Notes: generated by a model from the sequence alone, not told the origin. DNA of 64,000 nucleotides from Callipepla californica brunnescens (GCA_023055505.1 JALIRH010000004.1:23803368-23867367); one strand, 5' to 3'; positions 52,477 through 64,000 are shown, counted from the first letter of the stretch. Numbers and translations: made by a program.

Positions 52477-53522
52477 TTTTTGTAGCACTGCTTATTTGAA
52501 TATACTATGCCTTCTACGCAAACTAATTGTTTTGCACATTTTCCATACTTCATCCTCTGCTAATGACTTATAACTCTAAGATTCTCTGAAACGGTGAATT
52601 CTTATTCTTTAGAGATAATTAAGCCTTTCACTAAGCTATAAATAATGAATATTCTTTCAGATCCCCCATTCAATATAAACCACATTTTGTAACCATGTCG
52701 TAGTCATAATAAAGACCAACCATTACTATCACAAAATTGCCTTGCACTTGTATTTGACAGATTTTGAGACAAAAGTTGTCCAATCATTTTGGAGTTTAAC
52801 TTTTTTGTATAGACTGTTGAGTTTTTTCTCAGGCTGATAAATGCCTTTCTAATGGACAATTGCAACGTTTTACTGTAAGGGGATGCTTATTAATTTTCAC
52901 AAGAGAATGAATGCATTGAAGAGATCCGGTTGCTTATGCTCTAGCCAAATTTTCTTTGACAAATTTCTCGCCTCAGAGTGAAAAGGATGTATTTGAAAGC
53001 ATTTTCAAAGTTGTTTCTTCTGAGCTCGGTCACTTGTGACCTAAAGTGTTGAGCTTGTTACTGTTGCAGTTTTTGCAGAGAATGAAAAGGTTCAAGAAAG
53101 CTTTCAGCTGGTTAGGCAGGCTGTGGTTGAGGAGTACTTATTTCCTCATTTATGCTACTTTATGTAGCAGCATTAATAAAACATTTCATCTTTTTATTTA
53201 TGTCAGATACTTTCTCAGCTGGCTCAGCATAATTAGTGAGCCTTTATTATTCCATCTTCTGTTACCTGATGCACAACATAACAATATGAATAGAAGGGCA
53301 TAATTACTCTTAGCTGTGAAAGCTGGAAGAAGACTGAGGGCAGACTGGAAGTGCTTTTAGGGGATCTGATTCAGGATCAGAACTTGAACTCTAAGTGCTA
53401 AGACTGTATGTGAATAGATTAACTTTAGTAGTACTCAGGTGTAAGAATGATGTTCATTCTCTGATTTCCTGCCATGCCGAGAATGGAGGAATGTAAAAAT
53501 TATGCTAAAAGCATATGCTAAA

Positions 53523-53605
53523 GTTGTAATGTTCAGATTCTCATTCAGAGAGGTCAGTGAGAATGGCACTGTGCTGAGGTTGTAGTGTTCAGATTCTCAT
53601 TCAGA
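53523..53605. repeat. 27-bp direct repeat, period 56
   Basis: A 27-base unit (GTTGTAATGTTCAGATTCTC then ATTCAGA) at 53523-53549 recurs with a single change (A to G at the sixth base of GTTGTA) at 53579-53605. The 29 bases between are different in sequence, so this is a displaced or partly eroded tandem duplication. Confidence 0.93.
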
Positions 53606-54401
53606 CATAAGTCTGAATTAAGGGTGTGATTTTTGCTGTTCTGCTGCTCAAGCATTTAAATATTCATGTGACCATTTCTGAGGTTTATATAGAAGGTTTA
53701 CATGTTCCGTCAGGTCAAATGTGGTTACTTTGTTACAAGAATTTCTTTATTCTATTTCCTTTAAGAAATGTGATATGCTCATGTGAGATCCATAAGAATG
53801 GACATAGTGATATTTAGATTCAATATATGACAGTAACTGGAGATGATATCTTCTAAACGGTGATGAGAAAGCATCAGTTTCTTGCAGGAATTTCAGTCCT
53901 AGACAAATTATTCATAAATAGTTTGGTAATTAAGTAAATTGTTCCTTCTGATAACTGATCTCACAGATGGAGAAGATGTCAAAAAGTCTTTGGTGCAATT
54001 TGAGAAGCAGGAGGCATACCTCTGTCACTGGGTTGTACATGGTATGCAGAGGGAATATAAAAATATTTGATGGAGGATTTGGATTGTGACTGCGTCTTCT
54101 AAACAGGTGAACACAAGACATATCACTGGCATTTCTCCCTAGAACTTTTATGTTGTTCTATCCCTGCCTCTCTCATTTAGCTTGATGGCTTGGACAAGGA
54201 ATAAACAGATTCAGGATGAGGTGTAAGCAGTTGTACAGAGGAGCTGCTTCATTACATTGTGCCATTAAACCAATAATGAGTGTTCAGTCTCAATCACTGA
54301 GGAGAGGCTTGAAAACCTGAACTGAAGAGGCTCCCATCTAATGTGGAATATTTAGCAAGCAAACCATTGCTCCTAGTTTCTAATCTTCGCTTTCCTCCCT
54401 G

Positions 54402-54418
54402 CCCCCCCCCAAAAAAAA
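54402..54418. repeat. C9-A8 homopolymer junction
   Basis: Nine C followed directly by eight A. With T24C7 (131-161) and a T6C7 junction (42569-42581), it is one of three homopolymer junctions where a C run abuts a T or A run. Confidence 0.9.
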
Positions 54419-56436
54419 CCAACCCAAACACACTCTGGGCCTCATACATAAACAAAGATGATGGCATGAAATAACAGAAATGGTACTGACAGACATGGAA
54501 AATATTAAGTGCTCGTCAAAACAACATTTGACACGCTGGAGCTCCATACATTTTTTTGTAACTGATCCAACAGTGTTCCAGGATGTATTCCGGATTCTGG
54601 AATGGAAGCTAGTAGCAGTTTGGATCTGTAGGTCCTAGAAATCACAAAGCATTTGTGAGTACTCAATACCAGACAGAAAAAAATCGCATAGATAAATTAC
54701 ACTGAATAATTTGATATGGAAATACAGATGCTGTAACTAAAACCTAAAGCTAGAATGACTCTAAAATGGCTGGACTTTTAGAGCACTCATTAAATTACAC
54801 CTGTAAGTAAACAAAACTTAAAGATTCAATAATTCAATTTGTAATTATGACATTGCAAAGATTTAGGGCTTTCATTTTTTATTTTTTCTCTCCAGGTTAT
54901 AGAATTCTGTTGAATATAAAAATTATTTACTCTTCCCTCATTCCCTGCTTTTGGTCCCCTCAATTATAGTAAGTAGTGACTACATCCTGGGGATACAGAG
55001 CATTTAGGAGGAATTTATTTGGGATATTAATGGCTGTTTTCTGTAATCACCCGTTCAATTTTCTTCAGTGTTAAGAAAGATAAATAGGCATTTTGGAAGG
55101 GAAAATAAATCTAATAGAAACTTCATTATAATCCTGTGCAGATTTTTCATTCATCTAGGTCTTTAATAGCAACAGCAACTACATACAGACTATTAAAGAT
55201 GCATTATAGAATTTCAACAGCCACGCCCAGTGAAAAAAATAATTAAAAATAATGCCATAAATTCCTGTTAAATTCTCTTTACCTCATATGTTCCTTATCT
55301 GATTCTCTACTTTATTCTCCCTACATGAAATCATCTGCATCTAAATCTTACCTTTAGACACTCATCTTCTATAAATTGGTAGCTTTACTGCTTTTATACT
55401 CTCTCAATCCACCTGGATGACTAAAAGTGATAATAAATTTAACTGTTCTGTTGAACAATGAAATAAGAAAAATACAAGTAGTCCAAGGAATAAAATGCAC
55501 ACGAGCGCAAATTATGGCTGAACATGATCCCTAGCCAAGATGGGGTGTGAATTAGTATTTTCTCATTTTTCCTTACTTTCTATAATAAATCACAATGCAA
55601 AAAATATGGGAAGCTGACATGGAGCTGTTTACATTTCAGTTATTTTTTCTTAATATGAAATCATGCTATAGCATCATGTAGCTATGAACATGAAAGCAGG
55701 AGTTTTGCATCTTCAAAGGGATAGATTTCACCAGCAGTGGTTTGAATCCTGATTTAAAGAATATTGTCTTTTAGTAACATAAAGAAACATAAAGAAAGAT
55801 CTCTCATGCATCTACCTCCTTGCATGGTCTTAGCTAGATATCAGAGGATCAGATTCTGGTGTTATATGACTTCAGGTTAGAATTGAGCAAGGAATTTTTA
55901 GAAGCAGATGAATTTTTTTGTTTTGCTTTTTTGTTTTTGACAGTGCTATACATAACCAAACACACTGTGGTAGCTTAGGGCTGTGTGTTTAAGTTCCTTT
56001 CTGAATAAGTTGCACGTAATTTAACTGCTTCAGCATTTACATATTTTCTGAGAGTTCCTCATTGCCAAAGAAAAACGTCTGTCTTCATGATTGTCAAAAC
56101 ACGCTACTCTGCTACTCTTTGGTCTGGCATAGTATTTACATCTCTGGTACTGTGTGTCAGGAATTCAGGCTCAGGTTGTAGATGGTATCAAATTTTAGTA
56201 AGTGATAATGACACTGAGGATATGTTGCCAGGAGAAACATCTAAACTATGTGAGTTAAAAAATGCCATTCAAGCACTGATTTAAGATGCTTCTGATTCTA
56301 ATAATTCTTTGAAATGTCATTGAAATTCTTAGATCTATAAGTACTGGACACTGTTTTTGTAATGAGGTGCAGAGTTTTCTCATCTCTGAACTTCAGCTGA
56401 AGAATACCACACATAAGTTGTCATAATCACATCCTT

Positions 56437-56513
56437 GTTTTTCTTTCTTTCTGTCTGTCTGTCTTTCTGTCGTTCTTTCTTTCTGTCTTTCTTTCTTTCT
56501 CTTTCTGTCTTTG
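56437..56513. repeat. (CTTT/CTGT)n pyrimidine-rich tetranucleotide repeat
   Basis: About 77 bp of mixed TTTC and TGTC units with few interruptions. Read on the minus strand it gives Lys/Glu/Arg/Asp/Gln repeats in overlapping frames (56380-56608), which are not genes. Mixed unit composition suggests an old TTTC array interspersed with TGTC expansions. Confidence 0.95.
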
Positions 56514-57941
56514 CAGAGATTGCAAATGTCTGGCTTAATCCCTTGATTCTGTAAACCTGAGATACTGAAATTGAAGTATGAGAGATCAAGGCAGATTTTC
56601 CTATCCACTTAGAATATACATGCTAAGCTGACAAGTGAATGACCAAATATCTATTCCACTTAATTGATACAAAACCTCCCAATATCATTTAAACATGCAA
56701 ATTATTTTACATGCTGCGCTTGTTTTACTCATGTAGTGTTGTGAATCTTTGATGTGACTTCATTTCTGTAAGCATCCTTGACAATTGTTTTGTCCTAAGC
56801 CCCTAAGAGCCCTCAATTGCACCCCTGCTTTATCCCAGGTGCCCCAGTCCATATGGAGTCCACAGAATGCCCACCTAAATTCTGCATGAGTCCAAATCCC
56901 CTGGACATCCTCAAAAGTCAGGAGCAGGATCTGTATTTATGCAAATACGTCAGTGAATACCACTTTCAGTGTGTGTAAGTGTAGTAATGATTAAAAAAAC
57001 AGAAACAAACTCATTTATCTAACAGCTATGTGATTACAGTACTCAGCCTTCAAAGGAGACCTAGTTTCGACTCAGTTGTTAGTTTGGACTGATATCTTAC
57101 ATTTTTGCATATATAAAAAAGGAATATTTAGTGGATAATAAGCGTATGAAGCTGGAGATAAAGGCATGAAGGAAAGATCGAAGGGCAGGGCCAGAGAGAG
57201 GTGTGGAACAGAAGAGAGGTAGAACACAAGTAAGATGGTAATAACACTCCACAGTCCAATTGAAGATTTTCCCTGGGAGCAGTAAGCTTGATTTGTTTTT
57301 CAGGTGTTTCTGTGAGTGAATATTTTTTGGATTGCCAGGTTTGTAAGGACAGGCGCTATCTGTCATGAAATGAATGAGTATTGTTAAAAAAAGCTTGTAG
57401 GGAGATACTGTCATGAGAGTACAGAAGTGGATCACAAAGTAGGTGAAGGCTTCTCCCTGTAGCTTGAGCAAATCCTCTATGTTTTTCATGCCTCTTGCTG
57501 ACTAGAAGTCTCTCCTTGCTGCGCACACAGGTTGCCTGGAATGCCAGTTTTGTGCAGGACTCCTGCTCCTGCACTGGGAAGCAGGCTGGGAGTGCTCCAG
57601 GGTAGACGCTGAAGTCATGCTGAGGATAAAACATGAAACAGTGTGCAGGAGATCTGCAGATTGACCAGACCATACCTGCAGTAAAACGCAGGAATTTTCT
57701 TTGCAAACTTCCCTCAGGCCATACTGCCACATGGATGGGGTGCTGGGGATTCACTGATTGTTGGTTCACTGGTGTCTCTCTGAGAGAAGTGTATATGACC
57801 AGAATCTTGTTCCTATGTCTGACTTGAAAGTGCAAAATTCCATTCCTGGCATTTCCCTTTGTACTCCGTGTCTCCAACATACCTATAACCAATTTGTGAA
57901 GCAGATGTTAGTCTTGGATATTAAAAAAAAACTGTTTGTAC

Positions 57942-57970
57942 TTTTTTTGTTTTGTTTTGTTTTTGTTTTG
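57942..57970. repeat. (TTTTG)n simple repeat
   Basis: Pentanucleotide-like TTTTG units, giving a Phe/Val/Leu-rich end to a short + strand frame. Confidence 0.85.
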
Positions 57971-58914
57971 CTGGTGCCCTTAGGATCTTTTTGCATTATA
58001 TTTAGTGAATTTATAGTGTGAACAAAATAAAATAAGAAAAAAAAGCAAAGATTACGATCACTGCATGTGACAGTGATACAGTAGATTAATTAGTTTGTAT
58101 TCACATTAAAACTAACTGCTTGATTGCTGTTTGAAACTATCCCTGTGAGAAAATATATGCTAACCTAGGTGTAAAATTCTAGGCTAGTGCTGCAGCTGTA
58201 CTCAATGTAGTACTCAAAAAAAGCCCTGCTAAGAAAAAAAAAGCCCAGTCTGCTTTAAGCAAATTATGTATTTTGGAGGAATTATCAGAAATATCTAACT
58301 AAAAATCTGTAAAACTTCTAATACAACAGAATCTTGATAAAATCTCTCTACCGTTGTTAACTAAGCCCAAATTATCTTACACTATATTTTATATTTAATA
58401 TATTACATTTTATAACTACATAACCATGTAAAGAAAAGTAAATTGTACTCCGTGAAAACTTCTGTACTATCATTTTTATCTACTGTCAGTATATTCACAG
58501 TTAACTTCTGTATGTAACTTTAAAACAAAAATGTTGACAGTATATTATAGCAATGTGGGTAGTATCTCTATAATGGAATAGAAAATACATTTTTTTTGCT
58601 CTGTTCACTACTCCAGATGGCACGCGGATTCAGAAAAGAGAGAGATAATTGCCTTCAGCATATGAGATAAACAGAAAGAGGGGTTTATGTGACAAGTGTA
58701 TTGTACTCCTCTTCTTTTGTCTCATGTAGGAATCTTTAATTTATTGCTTTCCTCCCAGAAAATCCACCGTAATATTAGAGAAGTGCTGATAGTGTAAATA
58801 CACTACAGTGAGTCAGCCACCTGTAGGTAATCCTGATGTGACCTGTTTCTCACAGGTATCAAATTCTCTAATTACCCTAAAAAATTTGATCTCAGATGTC
58901 TTCTACTTGCAGCT

Positions 58915-58975
58915 ATCATTCATTCCTTTGTTTGTTCACTCATTCACTCATTCTCTCACTTTCTTCTTCTTTCCC
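58915..58975. repeat. (CATT)n-like pyrimidine-rich repeat
   Basis: Irregular CATT, CACT and TTCT units. The stretch ends in a pyrimidine tract and CAG, which could imitate a splice acceptor, but the sequence beyond shows no exon character. Confidence 0.75.
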
Positions 58976-59693
58976 AGTAAATACATGAGACTGGACAGAA
59001 TTTTACAAAGAAAATAAATTATTTGAAAACATTTAACGACACTTTGTAACCGATCTATTGCAGTGCACGAATCTGTCAGCTCCTGGTATTACTTAACTGC
59101 AGGGAACAGAAAACTTGAAATATTAAGAAGCCCTCAAAATATCAGTCTATGAGAGTAATTAAAAAAGGAGGAATAATATATTTTTTTAATTAAGTCAGAA
59201 GGAAGAGTTAAGTAAATGCATAAAAATGCTATGAGTGTTAGTCTCAAGGTAAGTGAAAAAGTCTATTAGGTTGAGTCAGACCTTCTGCTCTGAGACTCCT
59301 TATGAAGGAATTGCATATGAAATCCCAAGTTAGAATGTTTCTTGAAATAGTGAAAAGCCCCACACTTAGAACTGCATTCTGGGTGATAGCTTTGGGTTTA
59401 AAATCATCACTAGCTTGTGAATCTGCATCGCTGTGTCTGATTACAAGAAATGCAATGTGTTATATTCAGATATTGGTATTCTCATTAATTCATTCTGACA
59501 TTTCATGAACCTGCCGATGTCATCACAGTCTGGCCCAGCCCATGTTGAAGAGAAAAAGTTCTTTTAGAAATCAGGTTGTCTGGCATTTATTCTGGTCCCA
59601 TATTAGCTTAGGTACAGTTGGACTGAATAAATTGAGGGTCACTGGCATATATGGGCAGTTGTTTCCTACTTGAACTTCTGTGGCCTTTTCTGA

Positions 59694-59748
59694 TTAAAAA
59701 AACCCACAAAAAATAACAACAACAAAAAATCAACAAAAAAACCCAACT
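59694..59748. repeat. A/C-rich (CAAA)n simple repeat
   Basis: A-rich stretch with CAAC and CCCAAC units, same class as those at 7.0 and 27.3 kb. Confidence 0.88.
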
Positions 59749-60145
59749 CAATATGTAAAACACCTTCATAAGGACTTGGTAATAGATATTCACAGACAAT
59801 ATTAAGCGAACATTCATAGTAAGGAAAAGCTGGTAGACCACAGAGTCAGAATGTTATTACTCCCTTCTTCCATTTCATGGTACAAATCTCTGGTGTAATC
59901 TTTTTTTGAGATTTCTTATTTACTCTTCACCACTTTCATCAGCTGATTTGTGTTCAGGCAATTCAAAGGATTTCATTTTTGAGGGTCTATGATTCTGCAT
60001 CTTTCAGATGCATTATGCTTTCTTATTATTTTTCAAATTTACATAGACATTTTTTCCAACAGTGTGTGAACTGGACAGGTAATTAAATTTTACCAATTTA
60101 TATTTGAGAACTTTGAAATGGGTTTTGTTTTGTATGTTTGTTTGC

Positions 60146-60165
60146 TTTTTTTTTTTTTTTTTTTT
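60146..60165. repeat. T20 homopolymer
   Basis: Twenty T, followed by two shorter T runs within the next 40 bases. Confidence 0.9.
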
Positions 60166-61003
60166 AACTTTCTTCAGTTTTTTTAACTTTTTTTTTCTTT
60201 AACTATTAGCATTTTGGAAGAGAAGATGCTCAGTCAGAATCATACAGCAGAACTCTCACACATACCCTGTGGAAATTACTCCCCTTCCTACTATAAAATG
60301 TAGCCTTAGCTGTGATAATTTCTATTTCAGAATAGCCATTCTTTAATCAAAGATTTGATTTAGTATGTTAAATTATAAGAAGTAATCTTGAGACCAACAT
60401 TCATTGAATTTTATGTTACAAATAAATGGTCGTATATTTTTCCTTTTTCAAGAGAAGCTAAAGGGTTTAAGCCAACAAGAAAATATTTCCACACTGAACT
60501 GGTTTGTGGATATCTTTCCAAAAGCTTTTGATTTAACACTGCTAAACCCATTAACTTTTTTTCTATAGTGGATCAAAACCAGGATCTCCAAAAATATTAC
60601 TACCATTCTCAGATTGCCGGCTGACCGTATGAAAGAGTTAGTTTGAGGTAAACTCCTCCTAGGTATCACAGCCAGTTTGGAGACTGGCCAAGCCAGATGC
60701 CCTTTGGTGTCTTCTTAAATGGAGAAGCCAAATTTGCAATTTGCTCAGAAAATATGTTTAGGACATAAATACTACTTAGAACTACTTAGAATGTCAAATC
60801 TTGGCATGTTTACTCTCCAGCTGTGAAACACAGCATAAGACGTCAAGTGATAAAAATGGTGAATGAATTAGACAAGTCACATTAGTCACTAAATAGACTT
60901 TCAGACAATTTCTGACAAGGTAAGATTATGGATCCTGTTATTTTTTAAATCTCACTGCTGCGAACAAGTGCCTTTTCAAACTCATTCTTTCTCTCTCTCA
61001 TTC

Positions 61004-61052
61004 TTTACAATATATAAAAATACGTATTTATATATGTACGTATGTATTTATT
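61004..61052. repeat. AT-rich simple repeat (TATG/TA-like)
   Basis: Alternating TA, TATG and TACG units including the palindrome AATACGTATT. Confidence 0.75.
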
Positions 61053-61861
61053 TAGGCTTTCTTTCCATTTTACTGATTTGCTAATTTAAGGTTTGAATCA
61101 TTTGGTTTAATTCTAAACCATAATTTACCAGCAGTTGCCTTGCTGTCCTCAGTTTTAGTAATTTCCATCACACACTGGTAAAACTTGAGGCATCCAAAAA
61201 TATATTGACTCACAGTCTAGGTATTTGGTAAATGATCTGCATCTTTCCTTTCAGTTTTTCATTGCCTAGGTATGTGTGACCATTCTTCACATAGCTGTCA
61301 TTATGTAACAATAAAAACTTCTTTAAAACATACCAACAAAACGCCAAATGAGAATGACCAGATGAACAAAAAAGTTGGAAAAAGAAGTATCTGCGAAATT
61401 TTCCTCTATAAAATTTGCATTTGTTAGAATGACTCCATTTTATTATGTTCATGACTAAATTGTCACTTCTCTGTAAAAGCAAGTGTGTAGTGTGGCAGCA
61501 GTGTGTGCCCCAGTACCTCTATTCTTAGCAAAATGAGCTTTGCAGTTGTTTCACACTGTGTGCTCAGCTTGCTCATTTGTGTAAACTTCAGTATTCCTGC
61601 CAAGATTAAAGACTGAGTGTCTTTGTTTAGATATGCAGAAGGTGTTTTAGTAAGTCAGTGAATTATAAGGTAAAGTAAAACAGTTGTATTGGTTCAGTTC
61701 AACCTGACTTGCCATTTATTGCAGTTACACGGAATTGTCATGACTCATCAGAAAAAAACAGCAGGAGGAGATTGATTGCTCTGATAGAACTGGCGGAAAC
61801 TTATACCTGCCAATGAAGTAATCACAATGCAAATTCTGAATGTTTTCCAGTTCAATTTAAA

Positions 61862-62480
61862 GAATCATGGAGTCAAAGAATTTTAAGGGTTGGAAGGGAG
61901 ATCACCCTTGCTTGATAGGTTTCTTTGAGTAGATTACAAAGGAAAGCTTCCAGGCAGTTTGAATATCTCCAGAGAAAGAAACTCCTGAGAAGATCTCCTC
62001 TCAGTCATCTCTTCTCCATGCTGAATACTCTCAGGTCTCTCAGCCTTTTCTCACATGGGAGATACTCCTCATCATCTTTGTGGCCATTCACTGCAGTCTC
62101 TAGTTCCCTGTCTTTCTTGAACTGGGGAGCCCAGAACTGAACACAGTACTCCAGGTGTAGTCTCATCAGGGCAGAGTAGAGGGGGAAGATAATCTTCCTC
62201 AGCCTGCTGGCTGCACTTTTTAACACACCTCAGGATACCATTGGCCTTTTTGGCCACAAGGGCACACTGCTGGCACATGGTCAGCCTTTTGTCCACCTGG
62301 ACACCCAGGTCATTCTCCTTGGAGTTTCTTTCCAGCAGGTCATTCCCTAACCTGTATTAATGTTTGTAGTTATTTCTCCCCAGGTGTAGACTCTATACTT
62401 TCTCTTGTTGAATATCATAAGGTTCCGTTCCACCCAACTCTCTGGCCTGTCCCAGTCTTGCTGAATGGCAACACAGCCTA
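61862..62480 (-). mobile_element. CR1 LINE 3' end, best preserved copy (minus strand)
   Basis: About 620 bp of CR1, 5' truncated. The + strand opens with GAATCATGGAGTCAAAGAAT and 'ttttaagggttggaaggga' (3' end). A compact junction near 61920-61990 suggests that much of the usual 3' UTR is deleted. The rest runs through the late ORF2 region to 'gaatggcaacacagcct' at about 62478. On the minus strand 62005-62226 encodes a recognisable reverse transcriptase C-terminal piece containing '[20 protein letters not shown]'. Further upstream the frame is shifted to 62072-62296 ('[17 protein letters not shown]'). The two frames overlap, so at least one frameshift separates them. Catalytic YADD-type motifs lie further 5' and are absent. 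Inactive. Confidence 0.95.
62005..62226 (-). pseudogene. CR1 ORF2 reverse transcriptase C-terminal remnant
   Basis: About 73 codons inside the CR1 copy. Residues around 22-43 ('[20 protein letters not shown]') are the well-known conserved block near the end of CR1 reverse transcriptase. '[15 protein letters not shown]' at the end corresponds to the block also seen in the copy at 3.66 kb. An internal stretch between them is shortened relative to the consensus I remember. The frame is broken upstream and stops right after MEKR, so no enzyme can result. The + strand open frame 61925-62140 is its antisense shadow. Confidence 0.85.
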
Positions 62481-64000
62481 CTATTTAGACTAATAATCAT
62501 GTGCTAGCAGATGTTTTAATCAGTTGCTTATGTTGATCTTACTTAAACAGATGAAACACTCTACATTTTAAATTTTTAAAAGTTACATTCAGCTTCTAAA
62601 TCAGTAATGTCTCTAGGATTGTCTCCCTACACAGCTAATTAATAATGATCAAACTGAACGCTGTGACTTGATTAAAAACAATGTATAAGTGTTTAAGCAA
62701 TTGTAATAGACATGTTTGCAGCTGACATTTATCCTAGCTAGTTTGAGCTACTTTTAATGGGAGTTTATTTCACGTTAGTTCTTTTAGTCAGCAGAGATGC
62801 AGAAGCAACTTCAGAAGTGATTTATCCTGTTCCAAAATAAATTTTGAAGAGAAGTGTGATGAATCATATACTGAAGATGCTTATCTTCTACTGAATGTTG
62901 AGAAACCCTAGTCTAAGAGTAAGCCAGTAAATATATAATAAAGGACAATGGATTCATTTGAGCTACCAGAGAGATGCACATCTAGAGAGAATTTATTGTA
63001 CCTATTTTAGATTCTATCTTTAAAGATCTTCTACATTTTCTCTGTTTATTTTAGAGTCTAGTTAAAATAGATGCCTAAATTTGAGATGATTAAATTAGTT
63101 GAGTCAGACTTTGAGCTGTATTCTGAAGTCATTAAATGAGGCACATTTGAAAATGAAATTAGAGTTTGGCTCTTCCAGCTTATTAGCATAGGCTTCTGCT
63201 TTTAATCTGCAGGCTTATTAGGTGACTGTTTTTCTTTGTAAACCCGCAAGGAATTATAATTATTACAAAGGCAACCAAATCAAGATGTATGTTATTCTCT
63301 TCCCACAGGCATGAGGATTAGGGTTTTGATTTTTCAGTGATTTAAATGCAGTGGTAGGTTAATCCACAGACGTTCAGGTTCTAACCACAAAGATTTCCTT
63401 GTGTGAATCTGAACTGCTGTTTGTCAGTATGCAATGGTATGGGAACACATAGCCAAGAACAGCTTGTGCCCTGGTGACCAGTCCTGGAATGTGAATAGAA
63501 AAATGGTAGAATGGCAATTATCTGAGGTAGAATTACACTGCCTCTCTGCACAAACAATATCCTGGAATGACACTTCCATTAGCTGCAGAGACAAATTCAG
63601 GCTGTCTACCATCTTAGGCGGCCTTTTTGCAATCTGGTCATTCCTGATGTCTTATCTGCTAGATGAGTATTAGAAAGAACGGCTTCGAGGCCTTTTGACT
63701 TCATCTGTTTGGCTTTTTACTTCACTGCACTGTGTTTACCTGAAAAACACAGACATTTTTTTAAGGTTTTATAGCATTGATATCTGAAAGGTTTTGCTCT
63801 GAGTTACTTTAATAAGAGCCTTAGCTTAGATACATGAAGTTTTAAAAGAAGTTTCTAAACAATATTTTTTTTCTTTGTGAATAATTCACCACTGATCAGA
63901 CATGTACTTTTTTTTTTTTTTTTTTTTTTTTGAGAAAAAATAAAAATCCTTTAAAGATCTTTTTTTGCAGTAGATAATAGGGCATCTTGTATGAGGGAAG
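62481..64000. other. Unique AT-rich noncoding segment at the right edge
   Basis: No gene or interspersed repeat recognised. 62.60-62.78 kb has a texture like conserved noncoding DNA. Short open frames at 63424-63673 on both strands overlap each other and resemble nothing known. The T24 run is listed separately. Confidence 0.5.
63908..63931. repeat. T24 homopolymer
   Basis: Twenty-four T, followed by GAGAAAAAATAAAAA. A retroposon in minus orientation could begin here, but what follows to the window end is not recognisable. Confidence 0.92.

Larger units (their letters stand above)
51863..61861. other. Noncoding segment with possible conserved blocks
   Basis: Ten kb without a recognised gene or interspersed repeat. 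Simple repeats lie at 52.45, 54.40, 56.44, 58.92, 59.69 and 60.15 kb, and a 56-bp-period duplication at 53.52 kb. 53.05-53.31 and 55.13-55.27 kb resemble conserved noncoding DNA in texture. 57.48-57.80 kb is richer in G+C and carries the longest open frame of the window (minus strand, 57356-57892), discussed under findings. Confidence 0.5.

Noticed and set aside
56380..56608. Lys/Glu/Arg-rich minus-strand frames resembling a coiled coil or charged repeat protein
   Set aside because: They are translations of the (CTTT/CTGT)n repeat in two frames.
57097..57489. 130-codon minus-strand frame overlapping the 178-codon one
   Set aside because: Expected about once by chance at this composition and no recognisable domain; two overlapping frames cannot both be main coding sequences.
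1..64000. tRNA, rRNA, CRISPR array, endogenous retrovirus LTR pair, telomeric or satellite array
   Set aside because: Looked for B-box cores, regularly spaced direct repeats, paired long terminal repeats and TTAGGG arrays; none seen by eye.

Overview
This window looks like nuclear DNA from a bird, most likely a galliform such as chicken, taken from a gene desert or a very long intron. Three things point there. The DNA is AT-rich and poor in CpG throughout. At least six clear pieces of CR1, the main LINE of birds, are present, plus one more diverged piece. There is also a short mariner-type element whose ends and transposase remnants match what I recall of Galluhop (Mariner1_GG) from chicken. 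I found no operons, ribosome binding sites, CRISPR array, tRNA or rRNA, and no protein gene that I can recognise with confidence.

Layout. Bases 1-1.6 kb: a T24C7 tract, then three CR1 fragments in alternating orientation (minus, plus, minus). Around 3.66-4.17 kb: a CR1 3' end on the minus strand that keeps part of the reverse transcriptase C-terminus. From 4.2 to 28.2 kb: unique AT-rich DNA with simple repeats and two small perfect tandem duplications. At 28.18-28.73 kb: the mariner element, about 0.55 kb, with its catalytic core deleted. At 31.6-32.0 kb: a diverged CR1. From 32 to 51.8 kb: nearly 20 kb with no recognised interspersed repeat, only microsatellites, short duplications and two perfect hairpins. 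At 51.82 kb: a tiny CR1 3' stub. From 51.9 to 61.9 kb: more unique sequence, including stretches that look like conserved noncoding elements and the longest open frame of the window (minus strand, 57.36-57.89 kb). At 61.86-62.48 kb: the best preserved CR1. The window ends with a T24 tract.

None of the elements appears active: every CR1 is 5' truncated and every coding remnant is interrupted. Most open frames are what AT-rich noncoding DNA gives by chance, or lie inside transposon relics. I did not find a new biological system. The items most worth checking are the open frame near 57.4-57.9 kb, an exon-like pair near 51.0-51.5 kb, two perfect inverted repeats (39.9 and 43.8 kb), and several candidate conserved noncoding blocks in the repeat-poor part. 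Repeat edges are read by eye and may be off by tens of bases.
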